From Serinicoccus profundi (GTDB taxonomy: Bacteria; Actinomycetota; Actinomycetes; Actinomycetales; Dermatophilaceae): a DNA stretch of 64,000 nucleotides. The stretch is taken from positions 2,790,001 through 2,854,000 of the forward strand of contig NZ_CP042862.1 in assembly GCF_008001015.1 (NCBI RefSeq). Direction: 5' to 3'. Made by a program: the position numbers and the translations under genes. Below are positions 35,255 through 48,244 of the stretch, piece by piece. The notes under the pieces were generated by a model. That model ran no database searches. It was not told where the DNA came from and saw only the letters and a list, made by a program, of their open reading frames with translations. Numbering within the stretch: position 1 is the first letter of the stretch; each line of letters starts with the position of its first letter.

Positions 35255-36325
35255 ATGATCCGAGTGACCCGCCTCGCCCTCGTCGGCGCCCTGCTCCCGT
35301 TGACCCTCGCCGCCTGCGGCCCGACCGAGGAGCCGGCTCCGGCCTCCGACGGCGGCACCGCCGACACCGCCGAGTCCGGTGCCGAGAGCGACGGCACCCT
35401 CACGCTCTACTCCGGCCGCAACGAGGAGCTCGTCCAGCCGGTGCTCGACGACTTCACCAGCGAGACCGGCATCGAGGTGGAGATCCGCTACGCCGACACC
35501 GCCGCGATGGCCGCCCAGCTCCTGGAGGAGGGTGAGAACTCCCCCGCCGACGCCTTCCTCGCCCAGGACGCCGGTGCCCTCGGCGCCGTGTCCGCGGAGG
35601 GGCTGCTCCAGGACCTCCCGCAGGAGACCCTTGACCTGGTCCCCGACACCTACGAGTCGGCGGACGGCACCTGGGTGGGGCTCACCGGGCGCTCCCGGGT
35701 CCTGGCCTACAACACGCAGGCCGTGAGCGAGGACGAGCTGCCCGCCTCGGTCCAGGAGCTGACCGGCCCGGAGTGGACCGGCCGCGTGGGCGTCGCCCCG
35801 ACCAATGCCAGCTTCCAGTCCTTCGTCACCGCGATGCGCGTGCTCGAGGGCGAGGACGCCGCGGCCACCTGGCTCGCCGACCTCGCCGCCAACGACCCGC
35901 AGATCCGCGAGAAAAACGGCGAGATCGTCGCCGACGTCGACTCCGGCGCCATCGACGCGGGCCTGGTCAACCACTACTACCTCTACGAGCTGGCCGCCGA
36001 GAAGGGCGTCGCCCCGGAGGAGCTGGACGTGGCGCTGCACTTCTTCCCGGGCGGCGACACCGGCGCCCTGGTCAACATCTCCGGGATGGGCCTGGTGGGC
36101 GAGCAGGCCGACGGCGACGCGCAGGCGCTGGTCGACTACCTGCTCTCCGAGGCGGGCCAGACCTACTTCGTCGAGCAGACCTCGGAGTACCCCATGATCG
36201 AGGGGCTCGAGGGCCCGGCCGGCCTCCCGGCGCTCAAGGACCTCGAGACCCCCGACATCGACCTCAACGACCTCGAGGACCTGCAGACGACGATCAGCAT
36301 GATCACCGAGGCGGGCCTGCTCTGA
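35255..36325 (+). CDS. fbpA: Iron(III) ABC transporter substrate-binding lipoprotein
   Basis: A 356-residue periplasmic-type binding protein of the FbpA/FutA family. The signal peptide ends in the lipobox LTLAAC (Cys at about 20), followed by an acidic linker. The mature protein starts GTLTLYSGRNEELVQPVLDD, typical of the family. NHYYLYELAAEKG carries the adjacent tyrosines that bind ferric iron in relatives. GAGLTGRSRVLAYN-like and FPGGDTGALVNISG blocks also fit. The ATG at 35255 follows AGGAGA (35240-35245). An iron box lies directly upstream. The permease gene begins at the end of this gene. Confidence 0.92.
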   Translation: MIRVTRLALVGALLPLTLAACGPTEEPAPASDGGTADTAESGAESDGTLTLYSGRNEELVQPVLDDFTSETGIEVEIRYADTAAMAAQLLEEGENSPADAFLAQDAGALGAVSAEGLLQDLPQETLDLVPDTYESADGTWVGLTGRSRVLAYNTQAVSEDELPASVQELTGPEWTGRVGVAPTNASFQSFVTAMRVLEGEDAAATWLADLAANDPQIREKNGEIVADVDSGAIDAGLVNHYYLYELAAEKGVAPEELDVALHFFPGGDTGALVNISGMGLVGEQADGDAQALVDYLLSEAGQTYFVEQTSEYPMIEGLEGPAGLPALKDLETPDIDLNDLEDLQTTISMITEAGLL

Positions 36326-36357
36326 CCGGCCGCCGAGCTCATCCGGCGCTCACCGCC

Positions 36358-37944
36358 GTGGCCCTTGCGGCCACGGCGGTGGCGCTGCTCCCGCTCGGCT
36401 ACCTGCTGCTGCGCACCGCCGAGGGCGGCCTGGCCTCCTGGTGGGAGACGGTCGCCACCGAGCGGGTCGCCCGGCTCACCGCGACCTCGCTCTCCCTCGC
36501 CGTGGTCGTCACCGTGGCCTGCCTCGTCATCGGCGTCGGCAGCGCCTGGCTCGTCACCCGCTCCAACACCCCCGGCCGCGCCCCGCTCGCGGTGCTGCTG
36601 GCGCTGCCGCTGGCCGTGCCCAGCTACGTCGCCGCCTTCACCTGGGTCTCGGTGTCCGACCTGTGGTCGGGCGACCCGAGCGCGCGGTTCGAGGGCTTCG
36701 GGGCGGCGGCCCTGGTGCTCACCCTCTACACCTACCCCTACGTCTACCTCCCGGTCGCCGCCGCGCTGGCCCGGGTCGACCCCAGCCAGGAGGAGGTGGC
36801 GCGGTCCCTCGGCCGCGGACCCTGGCGGACGCTGCTCACCGTCACCCTCCCCCAGGTCCGCCCCGCGATCGCCGGTGGTGGCCTGCTGGCCGCGCTCTAC
36901 GTCCTGGCCGACTTCGGCGCCGTCTCGATCCTGCGCCTGGACACCTTCACCCGCGCGATCTTCACCGCGCTCAGCTCGGGCTTCAACCGCTCCATGGCCC
37001 TGACCCTGGCCACCGTCCTCGTGCTGCTGACCCTGGGCATCCTCTGGGGCGAGGGGCGCACCCGCCGGGCCGGCGCCCGCTTCTCCACCGCCTCGGTGAG
37101 CCGCCCCGCGACCCCGCTGGACCTCGGCCCCTGGCGGTTCGTCGGCACCGGCGCGCTCGTCGTCGTCGTCCTCACGGCCCTCGGCGTCCCCGCCCTCTCG
37201 CTGGCCCGCTGGATGGCCGCCGGCTCGTCCGCGGGCCAGGCGTGGGACCGGATCGGCGACGCCGCGTGGGGCTCGCTCAGCGCCTCCCTCCTCGGCGCGC
37301 TGCTCACCGTGGCGCTCGCCCTGCCGGTGGGCCTCCTGGCCGCGCGCCACCCCGGGCGGCTGAGCGCGCTGCTGGAGCGGGCGGCCTACCTCGCCCACGC
37401 CCTGCCGGGGGTCGTCGTCGGCCTGTCCCTCGTCTTCTTCGGCGTCACCGTCGCCCTGCCGCTCTACCAGACCACCTGGCTGCTCGCGCTGGCCTACGCC
37501 TCGCTCTTCCTCCCGCTCGCGGTCGCCGCCGTCGCCTCGGCCGCCGCGCAGGCGCCCCCGTCGCTGGAGGAGGCGGCACAGTCCCTCGGCAGCTCCCCCG
37601 CCCGCGTCTTCACCCGGGTCACCCTGCCGCTCACCCTGCCCGGGATCGGGGCGGGCGCCGCGCTCGTCTTCCTCACCGCGATGAAGGAGCTGCCCGCCAC
37701 CCTGCTGCTGCGCCCCACCGGGATGGACACCCTCGCCACCCGGCTGTGGAGCGCGACCGGGATCGGTCGGTATGCCGAGGCCGCCCCCTACGCGCTGCTC
37801 CTCGTCGCGCTCGCGGCCGTCCCCACCTGGGTCGTGGTCCGCCGCACCGGGATCGTGCCGGCCGGCTCCGGAGCGCCCCGCTCCGACCGGTCGGTCCCCA
37901 CCGCGACCGCCCCGGCACCCGCTGAACCGGTCGTGTCACCATGA
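36358..37944 (+). CDS. fbpB: Iron(III) ABC transporter permease (fused double-permease type)
   Basis: A protein of about 528 residues with about 12 transmembrane segments and two binding-protein-dependent transport domains, as in FbpB/FutB. Each half has a coupling loop: VARSLGRGPWRTLLTVTLPQ and AAQSLGSSPARVFTRVTLPL. The start is uncertain. The frame is open back through a CTG at 36322 that overlaps the fbpA stop (CTGA), and the GTG at 36358 is the first standard codon before the first helix; no ribosome site marks either. The 3' end overlaps by ATGA with an upstream in-frame start of the ATPase gene. It forms the ferric iron channel. Confidence 0.9.
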   Translation: MALAATAVALLPLGYLLLRTAEGGLASWWETVATERVARLTATSLSLAVVVTVACLVIGVGSAWLVTRSNTPGRAPLAVLLALPLAVPSYVAAFTWVSVSDLWSGDPSARFEGFGAAALVLTLYTYPYVYLPVAAALARVDPSQEEVARSLGRGPWRTLLTVTLPQVRPAIAGGGLLAALYVLADFGAVSILRLDTFTRAIFTALSSGFNRSMALTLATVLVLLTLGILWGEGRTRRAGARFSTASVSRPATPLDLGPWRFVGTGALVVVVLTALGVPALSLARWMAAGSSAGQAWDRIGDAAWGSLSASLLGALLTVALALPVGLLAARHPGRLSALLERAAYLAHALPGVVVGLSLVFFGVTVALPLYQTTWLLALAYASLFLPLAVAAVASAAAQAPPSLEEAAQSLGSSPARVFTRVTLPLTLPGIGAGAALVFLTAMKELPATLLLRPTGMDTLATRLWSATGIGRYAEAAPYALLLVALAAVPTWVVVRRTGIVPAGSGAPRSDRSVPTATAPAPAEPVVSP

Positions 37945-37991
37945 TCCTGACCCGCCCCTCCCGCCCCGCAGCAGCCCAGGAAGGACCGCCG

Positions 37992-39125
37992 ATGGCCGTG
38001 ACCACCGCCGACACCCGGTCCGCCCGCGCCGAGGCCACCACGCACGCGGTCGAGATCATCGGCGTCGGCAAGTCCTTCGGCCCGGTCCGCGCGCTCGACC
38101 ACGTCGACCTGCACCTCGACGACGGGGAGTTCCTCGCCGTCCTGGGGCCCTCCGGCTGCGGCAAGACCACCCTGCTGCGCTGCCTGGCCGGCTTCGAGCG
38201 GATCGACGAGGGACGCCTGGCCGTGCACGGGCGCGCGGTGGCTCTGCCCGGCATCCACCTGCCCCCGCACCGCCGTCAGGTGGCCGTCGTCCCCCAGGAG
38301 GGCGCGCTCTTCCCCCACCTGTCGGTGGCCGACAACATCGAATTCGGCCTGCCTCGGCGCTCACCCCGGGCGCAGCGCGCCCGGCGCGTCGCCGAGTGCC
38401 TGGAGCTCGTGGGGCTGTCGGGGCTCGGCGAGCGGATGCCGCACGAGCTCTCCGGCGGTCAGCAGCAGCGGGTCGCGCTCGCCCGCGCCCTCGCGCCGCG
38501 GCCGCCGCTGGTGCTGCTCGACGAGCCGTTCAGCGCGCTCGACGCCTCGCTGCGGGTGGAGCTACGCCGCGACGTCCGCGACGCCCTGCACGCGGACGGC
38601 GCGACCGCGATCCTCGTCACCCACGACCAGGGCGAGGCGCTGTCGATGGCCGACCAGGTGGCGGTGATGCGCGAGGGCCGGGTGCACCAGGTGGGCACCC
38701 CCGAGGAGGTCTACGCCGCCCCGGTCGATGCGTGGGTCGCCTCTTTCGTCGGGGAGGCCGACCTCTTCCCGCTGCCGTCCGTGACCGGGGCCGGGCAGCA
38801 CGACGACGCCCTCGTCGACATCCCGCTCGGTCGGGTCGAGGTCGTCGGTGACCGCGACGAGGCCACGCACGTCCTCGTCCGGCCCGAGCAGGTGGTGCTG
38901 TCCGAGCACGGCAGGCCGGCGCAGGTGCGGACGGTCGACTTCCACGGCCACGACGCGCTCGTCACCCTCGTCCTCGACGACGGCACCCTCGTGCACTCGC
39001 GCAGCGGCGCCCACCCGCCGGCCGTCGGCTCCCACGTGGGTCTGCGCGTCCAGGGGGTATGCCGTGTCGTCCCCGGCGGCCTGCCCGGCCCCTCTCCCAC
39101 CGCCGACCCCGGGGCCGCACGATGA
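37992..39125 (+). CDS. fbpC: Iron(III) ABC transporter ATP-binding protein
   Basis: A 377-residue ATPase of the FbpC/spermidine-type branch. Walker A GPSGCGKTT (about 52-60), Q-loop VPQEGALFPHLS, signature LSGGQQQRVALARAL, Walker B LVLLDEPFSALD, switch VTHDQGEAL, and a C-terminal TOBE-like regulatory domain (about 270-360). The ATG at 37992 has AGGAAGGA upstream and is preferred. An earlier in-frame ATG at 37941 overlaps the permease stop (ATGA) and would add 17 residues. The stop overlaps the next gene (ATGA). Energises ferric iron uptake. Confidence 0.92.
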   Translation: MAVTTADTRSARAEATTHAVEIIGVGKSFGPVRALDHVDLHLDDGEFLAVLGPSGCGKTTLLRCLAGFERIDEGRLAVHGRAVALPGIHLPPHRRQVAVVPQEGALFPHLSVADNIEFGLPRRSPRAQRARRVAECLELVGLSGLGERMPHELSGGQQQRVALARALAPRPPLVLLDEPFSALDASLRVELRRDVRDALHADGATAILVTHDQGEALSMADQVAVMREGRVHQVGTPEEVYAAPVDAWVASFVGEADLFPLPSVTGAGQHDDALVDIPLGRVEVVGDRDEATHVLVRPEQVVLSEHGRPAQVRTVDFHGHDALVTLVLDDGTLVHSRSGAHPPAVGSHVGLRVQGVCRVVPGGLPGPSPTADPGAAR

Positions 39126-39646
39126 GCGGTCCCGCGCCGGTGGACCGCCCGGCACCGATGAGCCGTTCGACCCAGCGGGTCGGTCGGTGGAAGGCGCTGG
39201 CCTCCTCGCCCGAGGCGCTGCGGCACGGGATGAACGCCTGGCCGCCGTTCCTCTTCTCCGGCATCCGGATCCAGGAGGTCGGGGCCGACTGGCGCTCGGT
39301 GCGCGTGCGCCTGCGCCGCAGCCGGCTCACAAGCAACTACGTCGGCACGCTCTTCGGCGGTTCGCTGTTCGCCATGACCGACCCCTTCTGGATGCTCATG
39401 GTCCTGCGCAACCTGGGCCCGGAGTATGTCGTGTGGGACAAGGCGGCGCAGATCGAGTTCGTCTCCCCGGGGCGCAGCAGCGTCACCGCGACCTTCGTGC
39501 TCGAGGAGTCCGTCCTGGCCGAGCTGCGCGAGGCCGCGGCCGACGGCGCCAAGGTGCTGCGCTGGTTCGAGACCGACGTGGTGGCCGACGATGGGACCGT
39601 CGTCGCCCGGGTCCGCAAGCAGCTCTACGTCCGCCGCGGTCGCTGA
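39122..39646 (+). CDS. DUF4442 hotdog-fold protein
   Basis: A 174-residue thioesterase-like protein of the DUF4442 family. GMNAWPPFLFSGIRIQEVGAD, then RRSRLTSNYVGTLFGGSLF with the hotdog helix MTDPFWMLMVL, and a strand set KAAQIEFVSPGRSSVTATFV. Relatives are presumed acyl-CoA thioesterases without shown substrates. Its ATG overlaps the fbpC stop, which makes it part of the iron-transport transcript, though no iron-related role for the family is known. Confidence 0.8.
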   Translation: MSGPAPVDRPAPMSRSTQRVGRWKALASSPEALRHGMNAWPPFLFSGIRIQEVGADWRSVRVRLRRSRLTSNYVGTLFGGSLFAMTDPFWMLMVLRNLGPEYVVWDKAAQIEFVSPGRSSVTATFVLEESVLAELREAAADGAKVLRWFETDVVADDGTVVARVRKQLYVRRGR

Positions 39647-39713
39647 GCGTGGCCCGCCGAGGAGCGGCCGGAGCAACCGTGCCGACCGGGCGTCGCCGCA
39701 TCGGCCGAGCGCC

Positions 39714-41597
39714 TCAGCGCAGGCCGAGCGCCTGCCTGATGAGGGCGTGCAGGGCGCGCAGGCCGTCCCGGGACAGCACCGACTCGGCGTGGCCCTGGAT
39801 CGTGGCCACCCCGTCGCCGCGCAGCCCGACGACCGCGTCGTCCGGCTCGTGCACGGCCGCCTCCAACGCCCGCCCGCCCAGCTCGGCGCGGCCCGGACGG
39901 GCGACGAAGGTGTTGTAGAACCCGATCCGGTGCACCTCGCCCCACAGGTCCACCGGCAGCTGGATGCCCTGGTTGGGTGAGGAGAGCTTGTCGATCTCCA
40001 GGCCCGCCATCGCGGCGAGCACCTGGTGCGACAGGCAGACCGCCAGCACCGGCAGGCCGGCCTCGACGCGGGCCGTGATGAGCTGTTGCAGCCGCGCGAT
40101 CCGCGGGTCGGTGGCGTCGGTGGGGTCACCCGGCCCCGGGCCGTAGAGGACCAGGTCGACGCCGGCTGCCCCCTCGCGCTCGGTGGTGACGTCGGCCTCG
40201 GTGACGCCCTCCCAGCGCCGCACCTGCGGCACCATCCCGAGGTGGCGCACCATGTGGGCCAGCATCTGCGTCCAGGTGTCCTCGGCGTCCACGACGAGCA
40301 CCCGGCGCCCCAGGAGGTCGGGGTCGGGGTGGGACCCCTGCGGGCTCAGCCAGAACGGCGACAGCGAGTCGTTGCGGGCGCCCAGTGACTCGGCGACGCC
40401 GGGCAGCGACCCGAGGTCCACGGCATACCCGAGCTCGCGGCGCGGCCGCAGCCCGAGCGCGGCGAGGACGCCGCGGGCCTTGGCCGTGGTCTCCTCGCAC
40501 TCCGAGACGGGGTCGCTGTGCCGGACCAGCGTGGCGCCCGCGCTGACGGTCACCGTGCCGTCGGCGCCGATGTGCGCGGTCCGGATGAGGATCGGCGCGT
40601 CCAGCGTCTCCCCGCCCTCGTCATCCTGCTCGAGCAGGGCCAGGACGCCGGAGTAGTAGCCGCGTCCGGTCGGCTCGTGCCGGGCGATGACCCGGCAGGC
40701 GTTCTCCATCGGGGAGCCGGTGACGGTGGGGGCGAACATCGTGGTCCGGAGCACGTCGCGGACGTCGGCGTCGCTGCGCCCGTCGAGGAGATACTCGGTA
40801 TGCGTGAGGTGGGCCATCTGCTTGAGGTAGGGCCCGGTGATCCGGCCGCCGTCGGCGCAGATCTGGGCCATCATCTTCATCTCCTCATCGACCACCATGA
40901 AGAGCTCCTCGGTCTCCTTGGCGTCCTTGATGAAGGCCCGGAAGTCCGCCTCCACCTCGCCCTCCGCGGCCGGGTGCCGGAAGGTGCCGGAGATGGGGTT
41001 CATCCACACCCGCCCGTCCTTGACGCTGACGTGCCGCTCCGGGGTCGCGCCGACGAGGGTGTGGCCGGGGGTGTGCACCGCGAAGGACCAGTAGGCGCCG
41101 CGCTCGTCCAGGAGCAGGCGGCGCAGCCAGGTGAGGGCGGCGACCGCGTGGTCGCTGCGGCAGTGGGCGAGCACGTCGCGGCGGATGACGAAGTTGGCGC
41201 CCTCCCCTTCGCCGATCTCCTCCTCGATGACCTGGGCGACGGTGCGGGCATACGCCGCGTCCTCGACGCTGAAGCGCTCGGCAGCCACCTCGATCTCGCC
41301 GTCCGGCAGCGCCGCGACGAGGTCGTCGACGGACATGCGGGCCGTGCGGGTGGGCCGCAGCACTCGCAGCGGGGTGCCGTCGTCGCGGACGTCGAAGCCC
41401 CGCTCGGCGATCTGTCGGAAGGGCACCATCGCCAGCACCGGGGCGTCGGCGCCCGGCCGCGGGATCTGCTCCAGCAGGTCGAGGTCGGCCACCTCACCGA
41501 CGAGGATCTCCGCCTCGGCCTGCTCCTCGCGCCACAGGATCGCCCACGACTGGCCGGAGGGGTCGGCGAGGATCTCGTCCAGCAGGCGCGGCGGCAT
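39714..41597 (-). CDS. PhzE-like 2-amino-2-deoxyisochorismate (ADIC) synthase / anthranilate synthase family fusion
   Basis: A 627-residue fusion in PhzE order: chorismate-utilising synthase first (about 1-420), glutaminase second (about 445-625). Synthase motifs are GATPERHVSVKDGRVWMNPI, FMVVDEEMKMMAQIC, MFAPTVTGSPMENACRVI and GRGYYSGVLAL; the TGSP-E-ACR and GRGYYSG blocks are those of PhzE, not TrpE or PabB. The glutaminase has VCLSHQ (Cys near 520) and QGHAES. PhzE aminates chorismate to ADIC, the first phenazine step. No phzD, F, B or G is nearby. CAGACT seven bases before the ATG suggests a leaderless start. Divergent from the siderophore-interacting protein across an iron box. Confidence 0.82.
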   Translation of the reverse strand: MPPRLLDEILADPSGQSWAILWREEQAEAEILVGEVADLDLLEQIPRPGADAPVLAMVPFRQIAERGFDVRDDGTPLRVLRPTRTARMSVDDLVAALPDGEIEVAAERFSVEDAAYARTVAQVIEEEIGEGEGANFVIRRDVLAHCRSDHAVAALTWLRRLLLDERGAYWSFAVHTPGHTLVGATPERHVSVKDGRVWMNPISGTFRHPAAEGEVEADFRAFIKDAKETEELFMVVDEEMKMMAQICADGGRITGPYLKQMAHLTHTEYLLDGRSDADVRDVLRTTMFAPTVTGSPMENACRVIARHEPTGRGYYSGVLALLEQDDEGGETLDAPILIRTAHIGADGTVTVSAGATLVRHSDPVSECEETTAKARGVLAALGLRPRRELGYAVDLGSLPGVAESLGARNDSLSPFWLSPQGSHPDPDLLGRRVLVVDAEDTWTQMLAHMVRHLGMVPQVRRWEGVTEADVTTEREGAAGVDLVLYGPGPGDPTDATDPRIARLQQLITARVEAGLPVLAVCLSHQVLAAMAGLEIDKLSSPNQGIQLPVDLWGEVHRIGFYNTFVARPGRAELGGRALEAAVHEPDDAVVGLRGDGVATIQGHAESVLSRDGLRALHALIRQALGLR

Positions 41598-41640
41598 GGT
41601 GGGAAGTCTGTCATGACCCCCCACCCCTCCAGCAATTTGG

Positions 41641-41659
41641 TGAGGATACCCTTGCCTAA
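41641..41659. promoter_or_regulatory. IdeR/DtxR-type iron box between PhzE-like and SIP genes
   Basis: TGAGGATACCCTTGCCTAA agrees with the 19-base IdeR consensus at 13 positions, with TnAGG at one end and CCTAA at the other. It lies 43 bases from the PhzE-like start and 21 bases from the SIP start, so it could repress both. Confidence 0.62.
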
Positions 41660-41680
41660 TACCCGACCCGGAGGAGATCC

Positions 41681-42478
41681 ATGTACGGCACGGTCGTGCG
41701 CAGCGCACCGCTCATCCCCCACCTGTACCGCGTCGTCCTCGGCGGCGAGGGGCTCGACGACTTCGCCGACCCCACCTTCGCCGACTCCTACGTCAACATG
41801 TTCTTCCTCTCCGAGGGCGCGGCCTACGCACCGCCCTTCGACACCGAGGCCGTCCGCGACCTGCCGCGCGAGCAGCGCCCCTACCCCCGCCGCATCAGCG
41901 TGCGCTCCTGGGACCAGTCCGCCCGCGAGCTGACGGTGGACATCGCCGTGCACGGCGAGGTGGGGTATGCCGGGCGCTGGGCCCTGCACGCGCGAGCCGG
42001 GGACCGTGTGCAGCTGCGGGGGCCGGCCGGTGACTTCTCCCCGCCGGAGGACGCCGAGGCCTACCTCATGGTCGGTGACGAGAGCGCGTTGCCGGCGATC
42101 GCGGCCTGTCTCGAGGCCGTCCCGGCCGGGCGCTCCGTCGTGGCGCTCGTCGAGGTGGACGGGCCGGACGACGAGCTGACGCTGGACTCCCCCGGCGACC
42201 TGCAGGTGGCCTACGTCCATCGCGCCGGCCGGACCGAGCCGGAGCGGCTGCTCGTCGACGCCCTCGGCGGGCTGCGCCTGCCGCCCGGTCGGCTCAGCGC
42301 GTTCGTCCACGGCGAGGCGTCCTCGATCAGGGCGGTGCGCCGCCACCTGCTGGGACGTGCGCTGGTCGACCCCTCGATGCTCTCCTGCTCGCCCTACTGG
42401 CACCGCGGGCACACCGACGAGGAGTGGCGCTCGATCAAGAAGGACTGGGTCCGCGCCATGACCGCCGAGATCCCCTGA
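41681..42478 (+). CDS. Siderophore-interacting protein (FAD-dependent ferric-siderophore reductase)
   Basis: A 265-residue flavoprotein of the ViuB/SIP family, which reduces ferric siderophores to release iron in the cytosol. FAD-binding RRISVRSWD (about 71), a barrel with AGRWALHARAGDRVQLRGPAG, the NAD(P)-binding start YLMVGDESALPAI (about 128) and the C-terminal SIP domain SAFVHGEASSIRAVRRHLLG and SPYWHRGHTDEEW. GGAGGAGAT precedes the ATG. The iron box immediately upstream predicts induction by iron limitation. Confidence 0.93.
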   Translation: MYGTVVRSAPLIPHLYRVVLGGEGLDDFADPTFADSYVNMFFLSEGAAYAPPFDTEAVRDLPREQRPYPRRISVRSWDQSARELTVDIAVHGEVGYAGRWALHARAGDRVQLRGPAGDFSPPEDAEAYLMVGDESALPAIAACLEAVPAGRSVVALVEVDGPDDELTLDSPGDLQVAYVHRAGRTEPERLLVDALGGLRLPPGRLSAFVHGEASSIRAVRRHLLGRALVDPSMLSCSPYWHRGHTDEEWRSIKKDWVRAMTAEIP

Positions 42479-42557
42479 TCCCGCTCGTCGACCGCTGTGC
42501 GCCCGCTCGTCACGTGCGCCACACCCGCCCGTCACCACGGGCCGCCACGCTGGTGGG

Positions 42558-42794
42558 ATGTCTGCACTGGCGCCGGCGCGGCGCAGGGCCATCGTCGCTG
42601 AGCTGACCGCACGGTTCGGGGGGACGTTCACCGAGGCCGAGGTGGCCTTCGTCGTCGAGGACAGCTGGGCCGCGCTGGACCCCGGCGACCACGCCTCGCC
42701 CTACCTCCAGCTCCTCGTGCGGCGGGCGGCGCAGGACCGGCTCACCGACATGCTCCACTACCGCCGCATCGCCACCCACCGGCCCGCGCCCTGA
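42558..42794 (+). CDS. Small helical protein (three-helix-bundle dimerization type)
   Basis: A 78-residue protein made of three predicted helices (RRRAIVAELTARFG, TEAEVAFVVEDSWAAL, YLQLLVRRAAQDRLTDML). It looks like the actinobacterial proteins annotated as three-helix bundle dimerization domain. CACGCT stands six bases before the ATG, in line with a leaderless start. No partner is apparent. Function unknown. Confidence 0.55.
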   Translation: MSALAPARRRAIVAELTARFGGTFTEAEVAFVVEDSWAALDPGDHASPYLQLLVRRAAQDRLTDMLHYRRIATHRPAP

Positions 42795-42876
42795 GCGGTG
42801 CCGACCCGCCGCGGTGGTGGGCGGCGCCCGAGGGCGACCACCGACCACCGCGGTGCAGGACGACGCGACGGGCGCC

Positions 42877-47909
<5,033 letters not shown>

Positions 47910-47948
47910 GAGGTGTCTTCCTGAGGTCCGGAGAACGTGCTGTGGCAA

Positions 47949-47983
47949 CAAAAAACCCCTCGGCCCGGTGGGCTGACGAGGGG
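47949..47983 (-). terminator. Attenuator terminator in ilvB leader
   Basis: On the minus strand CCCCTCG (47983-47977) and CGAGGGG (47962-47956) enclose an inner GCCC-ACC-GGGC stem and are followed by six T residues. T-tracts of this kind are rare in the window. It lies 40 bases after the leader peptide and 40 bases before ilvB, the position of a transcription attenuator. Just upstream GGACGCG (after the leader) can pair with CGCGTCC, a possible competing structure. Confidence 0.85.
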
Positions 47984-48022
47984 AGGACGCGACGATGGCG
48001 AGGATCGGCCGGCGGCGCGTCC

Positions 48023-48055
48023 CTAGGTAATAAGTACGAGAGCGGAGAACTGCAT
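48023..48055 (-). CDS. ilv operon leader peptide
   Basis: A ten-codon ORF on the minus strand: [10 protein letters not shown] then TAG. It has the run Leu-Val-Leu-Ile, the products of the pathway or their sister amino acid, in codons CTC GTA CTT ATT. Three of these are rare in this GC-rich DNA. Ribosome stalling on them when branched-chain amino acids are scarce would prevent the downstream terminator from forming. The ATG lies six bases after a good -10, so the leader itself is probably leaderless, as reported for Corynebacterium ilvBNC. Too short for routine gene finding. Confidence 0.85.
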   Translation of the reverse strand: MQFSALVLIT

Positions 48056-48061
48056 GGACCC

Positions 48062-48091
48062 ATAGAACCCCCTCACGTGCCGTCACGTCAA
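48062..48091 (-). promoter_or_regulatory. ilvBNCD promoter
   Basis: Minus strand: TTGACG (48091-48086), 18-base spacer, TTCTAT (48067-48062). Transcription would start at or next to the leader-peptide ATG (48055). Position and sequence agree well with a vegetative promoter. Confidence 0.7.
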
Positions 48092-48141
48092 CCCCCTGCA
48101 TAGGTATGTGACGTGACGCACAGTCATGCATCACTAACGAT

Positions 48142-48154
48142 ATGTCGTTGACAT
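48142..48154. promoter_or_regulatory. Candidate PadR operator
   Basis: ATGTC-GTT-GACAT, a perfect dyad with the ATGT/ACAT half-sites typical of PadR repressors, about 90 bases before padR. It lies in the 335-base gap shared with the ilv leader. Autoregulation is inferred. Confidence 0.5.
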
Positions 48155-48244
48155 GTCGAGAAAGATCGCGTTAGTCTTTTGGTATGACGTTGCGCCGGTC
48201 ACCGTGACCGACGACCGATCACTCCTCACGGAAAGGGGACGGCC

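Noticed and set aside
39714-41597. TrpEG or PabAB assignment for the PhzE-like fusion
   Set aside because: It lacks the PabB PIKGT motif and the TrpE SGAPK motif. TGSP-E-ACR and GRGYYSG are PhzE-like.
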